Below, piece after piece: positions 41,722-49,598 of a stretch of 64,000 bases of DNA. Source of the stretch: an uncultured Clostridia bacterium. Lineage in GTDB: Bacteria > Bacillota > Clostridia > Christensenellales > Borkfalkiaceae. The notes under the pieces were generated by a model that made no database searches, was not told the origin of the DNA, and was given only the letters and a program-made list of their open reading frames with translations. Made by a program: the position numbers and the translations under genes. The DNA is taken from positions 1 through 64,000 of the forward strand of contig CASDOP010000006.1 in assembly GCA_949282385.1 (NCBI GenBank), in the 5' to 3' direction. Position 1 is the stretch's first letter; each line of letters begins with the position of its first letter.

Positions 41722-41760
41722 AAAAAAAGCGTGCGGCGCACGATGATACCGCGCCGCACG
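41722..41760 (-). terminator. Terminator after the P-loop gene
   Basis: A perfect 10-bp stem (41730-41739 / 41751-41760) with an 11-base loop is followed by CTTTTTTT on the minus strand. Confidence 0.8.
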
Positions 41761-41775
41761 TTTAACTTAATTCAA

Positions 41776-42189
41776 TCAGCAATACTTTGCAATGAAATCG
41801 GGCAGGTCTGCTCTCTCGCAGCTGCACGTTACGGTTATCACAAGTTTGCTCTCGTTAGAAATTTTATCGAGCATATAGAACGTTGCGGCAAGCTCGCCGA
41901 GCGATTTGCCCGTTATTCTTGCAATGCCGTCTATGTAAACGTATTCGGTATCGTGATTGCCTGCGACTATGCCCTTGACGAAACCGCAGAACGCTTCCTC
42001 GCCCGCAACTACGTAATCGTTGACGTCGATAAATCTTACGTCGCGCACGATGTCGTACATATAGCGCTTGGTGTCGGTTATGAAAACGCTCAGACCCTTG
42101 GACGTAGCTACGTTGGAGTTTGCCGCCTGGATAATCTGTTTTGTCTTGCCGGTTCCTTTGCCGCCGCAGATAATTTTAATCATTGTCAT
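41776..42189 (-). CDS. Small P-loop ATP-binding protein of unknown role
   Basis: A 137-residue protein with Walker A GGKGTGKT (about residues 9-16) and a Walker B-like VYIDGIARIT, so it has a minimal RecA/ATPase-like core. Similar proteins in Clostridia are annotated loosely as twitching motility or conserved hypothetical. No partner is adjacent. Two near in-frame ATGs follow AGGAGG; the first is preferred. The short leader has an inverted repeat ATAGT/ACTAT near 42206-42222. Confidence 0.75.
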   Translation of the reverse strand: MTMIKIICGGKGTGKTKQIIQAANSNVATSKGLSVFITDTKRYMYDIVRDVRFIDVNDYVVAGEEAFCGFVKGIVAGNHDTEYVYIDGIARITGKSLGELAATFYMLDKISNESKLVITVTCSCERADLPDFIAKYC

Positions 42190-42293
42190 TTATTCCTCCT
42201 GATTCATAGTTTTATACTATGTTTATTTTATTTTATCAGCATAAGAGAATAAATTCAATACCTTTTTTAAAATTTTATTTAATTTTCAGTTAA

Positions 42294-42313
42294 GCGCGCC
42301 AAAAGCGGCGCGC
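42294..42313. repeat. GC palindrome after the aminotransferase gene
   Basis: Arms GCGCGCC and GGCGCGC (42294-42300 / 42307-42313), 30 bases beyond the aminotransferase stop, with A+T-rich sequence further downstream. It may act as a weak terminator. Confidence 0.45.
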
Positions 42314-42342
42314 GAATGAACTTTTTTAGCCTTAACAATTCG

Positions 42343-43545
42343 TTATGCGAGCGCCTTGCAGAAGTTTTCTATCCTCTTAAGTCCCTCTTTTATGTCTTCC
42401 ATCGAGAGCGCATATGAAAGCCTTATGCACTTGTCGTCGCCGAAGCATACGCCGGGCGTTGCGGCAACCTTTTCAGCCGAAAGGAGCTGTTCTGCAAAGT
42501 CCATGCTGCCTTCAATCTTTTTGCCGTTGTAGCTCTTGCCGTATAACTTGTCGCAGACGAGCATTACATAGAAAGCGCCTTCGGGCTTGACATAGTCGAG
42601 ACCGATTTCCTTGAGCCCGTCGAGAATTTTCATCATGTTAATTCTTCTTTCGGCGAAAGCCTCAACCATTTCGTTCATGGCGGTTTCGTCGCCGTCGAGA
42701 GCGGCAACGGACGCATACTGCGTAATCGTATTTACATTGGAAGTTGCGTGGCTCTGGAAAGAACCTATAGCCTTTGCAACGGGTTCTGCCGCGGCGAGAT
42801 AGCCTGCGCGCCAGCCCGTCATGGCATACGACTTGGAAAGTCCGTTTACGACGATTGTGTTTTCCTTCATCTTGGGCGATACGCACGCTATGGAATAGTG
42901 CTTAAGTCCGTCGTAGACGAGCTTTTCGTACATTTCGTCCGAAAGCACGCAGAGGTTGTGCTTTTCGCACACTGCGGCGAGAGCCTTAATCTCTTCTTCC
43001 GAATAAACCGCGCCCGTGGGATTGCAGGGGCTGTTGAAGATGAGCATTTTGCTCTTTTCGGTGATTGCCGCCTCGAGCTGTTCGGGCGACATTTTAAATC
43101 CGCTCTCTCTCGTCGTTTCTACATATACGGGAACGCCGCCGAAGAAGCGAACTACTTCGGGATAAGTCAGCCAGTAAGGCGAAGGAATGATGACTTCGTC
43201 GCCCTCTTCGATGACTGCGGCTACGGCATTTAAAATGGCGTGCTTGCCGCCGTTGCAGATTACTATCTGCGAGGGAGCGTAATCGAGGTTGTTGTCCCTT
43301 TTGAGTTTGGCGCATACGCTCTTTTTGAGTGCGGGAAGTCCCGCTGCCGCAACATACTTCGTATAGCCCTTGTCCATAGCCTGCTTTGCGGCAAGCACGA
43401 TGTGAGCGGGTGTATCGAAGTCGGGTTCTCCTACGCCGAAGGAAATTACCTTTTCGCCGGCAGCCTTCATTTCTGCGGCTTTTGCCGACATTGCAAGCGT
43501 CATGGAGGGTGCAATCTGACTTACTCTTTTGGTTAATTTAATCAT
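42343..43545 (-). CDS. Aspartate aminotransferase family, class I
   Basis: A 400-residue class I PLP aminotransferase of the AspB type: FGVGEPDFDTP at the start, NSPCNPTGAVYS, and PLP Lys238 in GLSKSYAMTGWRAG. It interconverts aspartate and oxaloacetate, or a related amino acid; exact specificity cannot be told. Monocistronic, with a promoter TTGTCA-17-TATAAT at 43581-43609. Confidence 0.92.
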   Translation of the reverse strand: MIKLTKRVSQIAPSMTLAMSAKAAEMKAAGEKVISFGVGEPDFDTPAHIVLAAKQAMDKGYTKYVAAAGLPALKKSVCAKLKRDNNLDYAPSQIVICNGGKHAILNAVAAVIEEGDEVIIPSPYWLTYPEVVRFFGGVPVYVETTRESGFKMSPEQLEAAITEKSKMLIFNSPCNPTGAVYSEEEIKALAAVCEKHNLCVLSDEMYEKLVYDGLKHYSIACVSPKMKENTIVVNGLSKSYAMTGWRAGYLAAAEPVAKAIGSFQSHATSNVNTITQYASVAALDGDETAMNEMVEAFAERRINMMKILDGLKEIGLDYVKPEGAFYVMLVCDKLYGKSYNGKKIEGSMDFAEQLLSAEKVAATPGVCFGDDKCIRLSYALSMEDIKEGLKRIENFCKALA

Positions 43546-43580
43546 TTGTCCGATTCTCCGAAAAATTTTAATACCCTTTC

Positions 43581-43609
43581 ATTATACATAAATCAAAGCC
43601 GTTTGACAA
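43581..43609 (-). promoter_or_regulatory. Aminotransferase gene promoter
   Basis: On the minus strand TTGTCA (43604-43609), a 17-bp spacer and TATAAT (43581-43586). Confidence 0.75.
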
Positions 43610-43871
43610 ACGTTTGAACAAATTAAATTTTTATGCGCGGCGATATTATAAAATTTATACTTTTTTGTTATTTTGTCATAAAAATACAAAAATAAACGCC
43701 TTTTCCGCTTAATAAACGCCCCTGCCCGGCTTATATTGCGCGTACAGAAATTAAAATTAAACAATTCGCCCTCTGCAACCGCCCTCTTGCGACAGCGCAA
43801 AAAAAGAATATTTATGCACAAATTATCCTTTTACACAAAATTTATATAAAAAAATTGACTGCAATTCATAC

Positions 43872-43905
43872 AAAAAATGCGCCCCGCGGCGTTGCCGCGG
43901 GGCGC
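43872..43905 (-). terminator. Lipoprotein gene terminator
   Basis: A perfect 12-bp GC stem (43879-43890 / 43894-43905) with a GTT loop is followed by ATTTTTT on the minus strand. The arms repeat those of the met operon terminator. Confidence 0.8.
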
Positions 43906-43953
43906 TCTGGTTATAAACGATTGGTTTATGTTTATCAGAGTTTATCAATTTAT

Positions 43954-44514
43954 TCAGTCTGCGTCGGCGACATACAAAGTAACTTCGTTGCCCGTTAAAT
44001 CTTCTGCAGAAATGTCGCCCATGCTGACCGAAACCGTATGCGCGCCGTCCGAATAGAAGGCGTAATCTTCCGCCGCGCCGTAACCGTAAGCCGAGCGCGA
44101 AAAATCCTGCGCGGAAAGAGTTGCACCCGCCGCGCGGTATATCACATAACTTTCGCCGCCGTAAACGAAGGTTATCCGCCATGTGCTTGCAGGGTTATAT
44201 ATGCCGTAGTAGAGCGCAATATCCTGCGTCGCACCCTCTTCGACATACTTTGTAAGACATTCTTCGTCGGTGAAGAAAAAGCTGTCCGTCCACAACCCGC
44301 TGTCGCTTTCAAACTCGTCGGGATACGCCTCTTTCAAAGCGCCGAAGCTTACCTCTTCGCCCTGCGCAACGGTAAGAGCATATGAATTGACTACGCTGCC
44401 GCCTGAAACGGCGTTTATAGTAATCGTGTGCTTCTGCGAACAGCCGCCAAGACATATCGCCGCCGCGCAGACCGCCAAAAACACTGTAACTATAATTAAT
44501 TTTTTTATTTTCAT
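43954..44514 (-). CDS. Predicted lipoprotein of unknown function
   Basis: A 186-residue exported lipoprotein: a basic, hydrophobic signal peptide ending in lipobox LGGC (Cys25), then a region (HTITINAVSGGSVVNSYALTVAQGEEVSFGAL) resembling the InlB B-repeat/bacterial repeat fold, and a second beta-rich half. Anchored outside the cytoplasmic membrane; no enzyme motif. Its own promoter (TTGACA-17-TAAAAT) and terminator frame it as a single-gene unit. Confidence 0.82.
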   Translation of the reverse strand: MKIKKLIIVTVFLAVCAAAICLGGCSQKHTITINAVSGGSVVNSYALTVAQGEEVSFGALKEAYPDEFESDSGLWTDSFFFTDEECLTKYVEEGATQDIALYYGIYNPASTWRITFVYGGESYVIYRAAGATLSAQDFSRSAYGYGAAEDYAFYSDGAHTVSVSMGDISAEDLTGNEVTLYVADAD

Positions 44515-44544
44515 GCCGTGCCGCCCATTGAATTTGGTATTTAT

Positions 44545-44573
44545 ATTTTATTACAGACCAGACTGATTGTCAA
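44545..44573 (-). promoter_or_regulatory. Lipoprotein gene promoter
   Basis: On the minus strand TTGACA (44568-44573), a 17-bp spacer and TAAAAT (44545-44550). Confidence 0.75.
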
Positions 44574-44645
44574 TAGCTAACTTTAACGAAATTTGTTACT
44601 GTTTAAGTTTTATTGTTGCGGATGTACCGTCAATGATGACTTTAA

Positions 44646-44688
44646 CAAAAATAAGGGCGCGCCCGCGGCAAACTGCCGCGGGCGCGCC
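44646..44688 (-). terminator. Terminator of the feo operon
   Basis: A perfect 15-bp GC stem (44656-44670 / 44674-44688) with an AAC loop is followed by CTTATTTTTG on the minus strand. Confidence 0.8.
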
Positions 44689-44716
44689 TTAAAGGAGTGT
44701 TGATGAAAAAACAATG

Positions 44717-44887
44717 TTATTTACGCTCTTCGCCCTTTCTGCGCGAAGGGCAGGCGTGAGGACAATTTGCGCAACCGCAGTCGCAGCCGCAGGATATGCC
44801 CTTTACTTTTTTGTATATCGCGGACGCGATTACGCCTATTGCCGCGACGGAGCAGACGACAATTAAAATTATTTCCAATGCGCCCAT
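44717..44887 (-). CDS. FeoB-associated Cys-rich membrane protein
   Basis: A 56-residue protein with one N-terminal membrane helix (MGALEIILIVVCSVAAIGVI) and a cysteine-dense tail (CGCDCGC then CPHAC). This is the pattern of the small FeoB-associated proteins found after feoB in Firmicutes, which may help FeoB assembly or iron handling, like FeoC. It starts 2 bases after the feoB stop. It is a short gene that is easily missed. Confidence 0.88.
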   Translation of the reverse strand: MGALEIILIVVCSVAAIGVIASAIYKKVKGISCGCDCGCANCPHACPSRRKGEERK

Positions 44888-44889
44888 AT

Positions 44890-47169
44890 TCAAGCACCTC
44901 TCTTTTTCAATTTAGGAAACTTAATTATTCCCTTGTTTTTAAGCACTATGATTGTTACAGCCGCAACCGCGAGAGCAAGCCAGATGAAGACCGTCCACCA
45001 CCACGAACCCACGGTATAGATTGCCGCGCCCACTATGTAGCTTGTAACCAGCCAGAACGCGATCGTCCACGCGAACCTGCCCTTTGGAAGCTCGGCCTTT
45101 GCCGTAGCCACCGCCGCAAAGCAGGGAATTGTGGTTACGTTGAACATTATGAACGCTATGAGAGCGGCGGGCGATATGCCCGTGTTGGCAATCATTATAA
45201 TCGCCTCTTCCACGCCCTCTTCCGTGCCTTCAAAGTTGGCTACGAACATAGCCGCCAGCACAGAAAACGTTGCGATTACGTTTTCCTTTGCGATAAGTCC
45301 CGTAATTGCCGCAACCGCGAACACCCAGCCGTAAGCGCCCAGCTGCGAGCCAAACCCGAGCGGCGTGAACAGCGGCTGAATGAACTGACCGAGCGAAGCG
45401 AGCATTGAACTTTGTATGTCGCCGTCCGAAATATAAGTCCAGTTCCAGCGGAAGGACTGAAGAAGCCATATTACTATTGTAGATACGAAAATTATCGTAA
45501 ATGCCTTTTTGATGAAATGTTTTGTCTTATCCCACAGGTGAAGCATGAGATTGACAAACCCCGGCATATGATATGCGGGCAATTCCATGATAAAGGGCGG
45601 AACTTCGCCTCGCATGGTCGTTGCGCGCATTAAAATCACCGCGATTATCGCCGTTATCACGCCGAGAACGTACATAGAGTAAGTGATGAGGTCGACGTTG
45701 GAAAAGCCTACGAGATTGCAGAACCCGCCCGCTATCGCCGTGAGAATGGGCAGCTTTGCGCCGCACGAAAAGAAGGGTATAACCCTTATAGTCGCAGTCC
45801 TTTCCTCATCGTCGGCGAGCGTACGCGTGTTTATCATTGCGGGTATCGAACAGCCGAAGCCCATAATCATGGGCATGAACGCCCTGCCCGAAAGCCCGAA
45901 GCGGCGGAAAATTCTGTCGAGAATGAACGCCACGCGCGCCATATAGCCGCTGTCTTCGAGAACAGAGAAGAACAAAAAGAGCGTGAGTATCTGGGGAAGG
46001 AAGCCTAAAACCGCCGTTATACCCCCTACTATGCCGTCGTTAATCAGTCCTGCCGCCCACTCAGCGCCGCCTGCAGCCTGCACACCAAGGTCTATGCCGT
46101 AGGACGCGTAATTTAAAACGAGGTTGAAAAGATTTGTCAAAATCATGCCCGGCGAGAACACCGCGCCGTCGTAAAAACATGCCGCGAGAGCTATGCCGAA
46201 GTTGCTGTAAATTTCAGTGCCTTCGATGACTTCAAAACCCAAATCTCCCCAAGATGGCAACGGCGAGCCGCAGGCTTCGGCTATCGCCGATATGTAAAAC
46301 AGGTCTTCCGAGAAAGTCAGGTGGAATATCGCCAGCAGAATGACGGCGAATATGGGCAGTCCCCATATTTTATGTGTGAGCACCTTATCCGCCCTGTCCG
46401 ACCTTGTCAGCGCGTCCCTGCCGCTCTTTACCTTTACGGACGAGAAGTGTTCGGAAATGTATCTGTAGCGCATATCCGCGATAATCGCTTCCATGTCCTG
46501 CCCTGCGGAAATTTCGACGAACAGTTCCTGCGCGCCGTCGTGCTTCAACTCGATTTCGTCGCCTTCGAGCATCTTGACGGCGTGAAAGAGAGGCGAAGAC
46601 ACTCCCGCGCCCTCAAAAAACTGCTTCGCCCGCCCGATTTTTGAAGAAAGTCCGCCCTCAAGCACGGTCGCGCCCGCGCGTTCGCCCTTCATGGCGAGCG
46701 CCCTGTCCATAAGCTCGCTTATACCTTTTTTCCTCAAAGCGGAAATGGCTACAACAGGTACGCCTGTCGCCTTTTCGAGCGCGGATACGTCTATTTTGTC
46801 GCCGACTTTTTCAACTTCGTCCATCATGTTGAGCGCGATTATTACGGGAACGTCCATCTCGAGAAGCTGCGTTGTCAGATAGAGGTTGCGCTCGAGATTG
46901 GTCGCGTCGATTATATTGATGATGCCGTAAGGCTTTTCGTCGAGGATATAGTTGCGCGAAATGACCTCTTCGGGCGTGTACGGCGAAAGCGAATATATGC
47001 CGGGAAGGTCGATTATTGCAACCTTTTCGCTCCCGCCCTTATATATGCCCTCTCGCTTATCCACGGTTACGCCCGGCCAGTTGCCGACGTGCGCCGTAGA
47101 GCCTGTCAGCGCGTTGAAAAGCGTTGTCTTTCCGCAGTTGGGGTTGCCTGCGAGCGCAAAAGTCTTCAT
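44890..47169 (-). CDS. feoB: Ferrous iron transporter FeoB
   Basis: A 759-residue inner-membrane Fe(II) transporter with an N-terminal G domain (GNPNCGKTT at 8-16, DLPGIYSL, NMMD), a helical linker and a C-terminal gated transmembrane domain with two Gate motifs (about residues 300-740). Its ATG overlaps the feoA stop in ATGA, so the pair is translationally coupled. It is downstream of two feoA-type genes, with a Cys-rich partner following. Probably controlled by the DtxR-family regulator at 48080. Confidence 0.97.
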   Translation of the reverse strand: MKTFALAGNPNCGKTTLFNALTGSTAHVGNWPGVTVDKREGIYKGGSEKVAIIDLPGIYSLSPYTPEEVISRNYILDEKPYGIINIIDATNLERNLYLTTQLLEMDVPVIIALNMMDEVEKVGDKIDVSALEKATGVPVVAISALRKKGISELMDRALAMKGERAGATVLEGGLSSKIGRAKQFFEGAGVSSPLFHAVKMLEGDEIELKHDGAQELFVEISAGQDMEAIIADMRYRYISEHFSSVKVKSGRDALTRSDRADKVLTHKIWGLPIFAVILLAIFHLTFSEDLFYISAIAEACGSPLPSWGDLGFEVIEGTEIYSNFGIALAACFYDGAVFSPGMILTNLFNLVLNYASYGIDLGVQAAGGAEWAAGLINDGIVGGITAVLGFLPQILTLFLFFSVLEDSGYMARVAFILDRIFRRFGLSGRAFMPMIMGFGCSIPAMINTRTLADDEERTATIRVIPFFSCGAKLPILTAIAGGFCNLVGFSNVDLITYSMYVLGVITAIIAVILMRATTMRGEVPPFIMELPAYHMPGFVNLMLHLWDKTKHFIKKAFTIIFVSTIVIWLLQSFRWNWTYISDGDIQSSMLASLGQFIQPLFTPLGFGSQLGAYGWVFAVAAITGLIAKENVIATFSVLAAMFVANFEGTEEGVEEAIIMIANTGISPAALIAFIMFNVTTIPCFAAVATAKAELPKGRFAWTIAFWLVTSYIVGAAIYTVGSWWWTVFIWLALAVAAVTIIVLKNKGIIKFPKLKKRGA

Positions 47170-47396
47170 GATACTTCCACCTCCACGCATGCCGCCTCCG
47201 TCTTGCGGAGGGTGAGTTCGTATCCCCTTATGGTTACTTCTACGGGGTCGCCGAGGGGCGCTTTTTTGCGCAGCGTTACCTCCGCCGCGGGCGTTACGCC
47301 CATGTCGAACAGTCTGCGCCTCAACGCGCCCTGTCCGCCCACCTTTACAATTCTGCCCCTTTCGCCTATGGCAAAATCGCTCAATAATTTAATCAT
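47166..47396 (-). CDS. feoA: FeoA domain protein
   Basis: A 76-residue SH3-like FeoA with LSDFAIGERGRIVKVGGQGALRRRLFDMGVTPAAEVTL, thought to bind FeoB and modulate its activity. The start is placed at MIKLLSDF, with AGGAGA upstream; the 27 extra in-frame residues before it read as leader sequence. Its stop overlaps the feoB start. Confidence 0.93.
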   Translation of the reverse strand: MIKLLSDFAIGERGRIVKVGGQGALRRRLFDMGVTPAAEVTLRKKAPLGDPVEVTIRGYELTLRKTEAACVEVEVS

Positions 47397-47610
47397 TTTG
47401 CTATTCTCCTTATATTTTCCCGATTTTAACTTTCCCGACCGCCAGGTTTTATATTTCCCGACCGCCCGCGCCCGCAAAAGCTTTTGCTTAAGGCAAACCG
47501 ATACGTTTTTTACTGCGGCGGGCGTTCCTCGCCATTATGCCGCGGGAATTTTGCGCCCGTCTGCGCAAAAAACGCTCTGCGCGGCAATTTCGGAAAGTTG
47601 ATTTACGCGC
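47397..47610 (-). other. Spacer between the two feoA genes
   Basis: A 214-base gap with a 13-base direct repeat (TTTCCCGACCGCC near 47431 and 47454) and no gene that I can support. It is unusually long for an operon spacer. Confidence 0.4.
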
Positions 47611-47823
47611 TTACGCCACGAGTATTCTGCGCGCGAGCGCGCCGTCGAGGCACAGTCTGCCTTCCTTTACCGTTACTATTATTCCGTTGACCGAAGAGGA
47701 TATAAGCGAAATTTCGCTCCCTTCGGTTATGCCGAGTTCCATAAGATGTTTGCGCACCTTATCTTCCGCCGTTATCTTTATAATCTTCATTTTGGCGTTG
47801 AGCGGCGCCAGACATACAGGCAT
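47611..47823 (-). CDS. feoA: Second FeoA domain protein
   Basis: A 70-residue FeoA-like protein beginning MPVCLAPLNAKMKIIKITAEDKVRKHLMELGITEGSEISLI. GGAGG lies 7 bases before the ATG at 47823. It is the first gene of the operon. Tandem FeoA proteins occur in Firmicutes; whether both bind FeoB is unknown. Confidence 0.9.
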   Translation of the reverse strand: MPVCLAPLNAKMKIIKITAEDKVRKHLMELGITEGSEISLISSSVNGIIVTVKEGRLCLDGALARRILVA

Positions 47824-47886
47824 GTTTTCACCTCCGCAGATGAGTTTGAGCGGACGCGTTTTGCGCCCACTTGCTTTTACGCTTAA

Positions 47887-47916
47887 ATTATATAAATATT
47901 TTATGCCGTCTGTCAA
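47887..47916 (-). promoter_or_regulatory. feo operon promoter
   Basis: On the minus strand TTGACA (47911-47916), an 18-bp spacer and TATAAT (47887-47892); predicted start near 47880. Confidence 0.8.
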
Positions 47917-47921
47917 CAAAA

Positions 47922-47937
47922 ATTAACCATGGTTAAT
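47922..47937. promoter_or_regulatory. Candidate DtxR-family operator 1
   Basis: A perfect 16-bp palindrome, ATTAACCATGGTTAAT, directly upstream of the feo -35, centred about 50 bases before the predicted start. Confidence 0.6.
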
Positions 47938-47956
47938 AAAATAATTTAAAAAAAAT

Positions 47957-47970
47957 TTTACCGCGGTTAA
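47957..47970. promoter_or_regulatory. Candidate DtxR-family operator 2
   Basis: An imperfect palindrome, TTTACCGCGGTTAA, with the same TWACC-NN-GGTTAA pattern as operator 1, its centre 34 bases further upstream (about three helical turns). Confidence 0.5.
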
Positions 47971-48001
47971 TTTTTTGCTTTAGAGAGCGACCGTGCAGGA
48001 G

Positions 48002-48043
48002 AAAAAAAATATGCGCGGGCGCCGCATATTGCGGCGCCCGCGC
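48002..48043 (-). terminator. Terminator of the DtxR gene
   Basis: A perfect 14-bp GC stem (48013-48026 / 48030-48043) with a TAT loop is followed by ATTTTTTTT on the minus strand. Confidence 0.85.
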
Positions 48044-48079
48044 CCTTAAATAAACTATTTTTGTTTCCGCACTCTTTTG

Positions 48080-48466
48080 TCAGTCGCCGTCTTTATCGAC
48101 CTGAGCCGCGGATATATAATTTTTCATCATGAGGAAGGTTTCCTCGGATATGACATGCTCTATTTCGCACGCGTCGGCATCGGCTGTCTGCTCGCTCACG
48201 CCGTGCATACTTAGAAATCTACGTATGGTGCAGTGGCGGGCATAAACGCTTTCGGCATACTCTTTGCCCCTGTCTGTAAAGTATATGTGCATGCCGTCCG
48301 TGCGGATATATCCGCCGTTTATCAGAATGTTAATAGCTTTCTGAACGGCGGGCTGAGAAACGTTCATTCTGCGCGCGACGTCTATGCGATGAACAAATTC
48401 AATCTCCCTTGAAAGGAGCAGTATTGCCTCGAGGTAATCTTCGCCCGACTGGTTTCTTTTCATCAT
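48080..48466 (-). CDS. DtxR-family metal-dependent regulator
   Basis: A 128-residue short DtxR protein without an SH3 domain. The winged helix (GEDYLEAILLL, VHRIDVARRMNVSQPAVQKAINIL) carries acidic metal ligands, and the dimerisation domain has CEIEHVISEE, matching the Cys-Glu-His ancillary site of iron-type DtxR rather than MntR. It lies upstream of the feo operon, separated by a terminator and two palindromes, so it probably controls iron uptake. A tandem MM start leaves either ATG possible. Confidence 0.9.
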   Translation of the reverse strand: MMKRNQSGEDYLEAILLLSREIEFVHRIDVARRMNVSQPAVQKAINILINGGYIRTDGMHIYFTDRGKEYAESVYARHCTIRRFLSMHGVSEQTADADACEIEHVISEETFLMMKNYISAAQVDKDGD

Positions 48467-48485
48467 TCCCCCCTATCGCACGCAA

Positions 48486-49565
48486 TCAGTTGCCTTCCGC
48501 AAGCAACGCTTCCCTTTCGGCAACCTGCAGGGCGTTAACCATTTCGTCCATGTCGCCCAGCATAAATGTATCTATAGAGTAGAGCGACAGACCTATTCTG
48601 TGGTCGGTAACCCTGCCCTGAGGGAAGTTGTAGGTGCGTATTCTTTCCGAACGGTCGCCCCTGCCGACGAGGCTCTTTCTGCGCGCGTCCTGTTCGGACT
48701 GGCTGCGCCCGTTATAGTAATCGTAAAGGCGGGTGCGAAGCACCTTGAACGCCTTGTCTTTGTTTTTGAGCTGACTGCGCTCGTCCTGACAGGTTACTAC
48801 TATTCCCGTGGGAAAGTGCGTAATTCTTATGGCGGTTTCGGTCTTATTGACCTTTTGTCCGCCCGCGCCCGACGAACGATAAACGTCCACCCTTATGTCC
48901 TCGGGCTTTATCTCCACTTCGACGTCCTCCGCCTCGGGAAGAACGGCGACTGTAGCCGTCGAGGTATGCACCCTGCCCTGAGATTCGGTTTCGGGAACAC
49001 GCTGCACGCGGTGAACGCCGCTTTCGAACTTGAGCTGTTTATAAGCCTGCTTGCCCGAAACATTTAAAACGGCTTCCTTTATGCCGCCGAGTTCGGTGCG
49101 GCTGCAATCCACTCCCTCAACCTTAAGGCGGTGGCGGTCGCAATAGCGGGCATACATTTCGTACAGCATGGCCGCAAAGAGAGCCGCCTCCTCGCCGCCC
49201 GCGCCCGCGCGGATTTCGACGATGCAGTTGCGGTCGTCGTTTTTATCCTTGGGCAGAAGAAGTATTTTAAGCTCTTCGCGCAAATCTTCCAGTCTGCGCC
49301 TGCAAGAATAAACTTCGTCCGAAAGAAGCGCCTTCATTTCGGCGTCCGTTTCCTCTTCCGCCGCTTTCTGCGCCTCGTTCATCTGTCGCTCGGTTTCGAG
49401 GTATTCGCCGTATTTTACCGCAGGCTCTTCCACTTCCGACTGTTCTTTGGCAAGTTTCGCCCACTCGGCAGGGTCGGCGATAACTTCCGCATCTGCAAGT
49501 TTTTGGGATAAATTAAGATACTTGCGGTGTATATCCTGAAGTTTTGAAATAAATGTGTCAGCCAT
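48486..49565 (-). CDS. prfA: Peptide chain release factor 1
   Basis: A 359-residue class I release factor reading UAA/UAG. GGQ is in SSGAGGQKVNKTETAIRI, and the anticodon-like PxT motif appears as RVPETES. It is downstream of prmC, which methylates this GGQ glutamine, in the usual Firmicutes order. Full length and unbroken. Confidence 0.97.
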   Translation of the reverse strand: MADTFISKLQDIHRKYLNLSQKLADAEVIADPAEWAKLAKEQSEVEEPAVKYGEYLETERQMNEAQKAAEEETDAEMKALLSDEVYSCRRRLEDLREELKILLLPKDKNDDRNCIVEIRAGAGGEEAALFAAMLYEMYARYCDRHRLKVEGVDCSRTELGGIKEAVLNVSGKQAYKQLKFESGVHRVQRVPETESQGRVHTSTATVAVLPEAEDVEVEIKPEDIRVDVYRSSGAGGQKVNKTETAIRITHFPTGIVVTCQDERSQLKNKDKAFKVLRTRLYDYYNGRSQSEQDARRKSLVGRGDRSERIRTYNFPQGRVTDHRIGLSLYSIDTFMLGDMDEMVNALQVAEREALLAEGN

Positions 49566-49598
49566 AAATTATTGCCTTTTTACCGTGTTTTCGCGCGG

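Larger units (their letters stand above)
43546..43953. other. Gene-free A+T-rich region
   Basis: The 408-base interval holds the aminotransferase promoter (43581-43609) and the lipoprotein terminator (43872-43905). I see nothing else in it; the short frame at 43582-43821 is unsupported. Confidence 0.6.
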
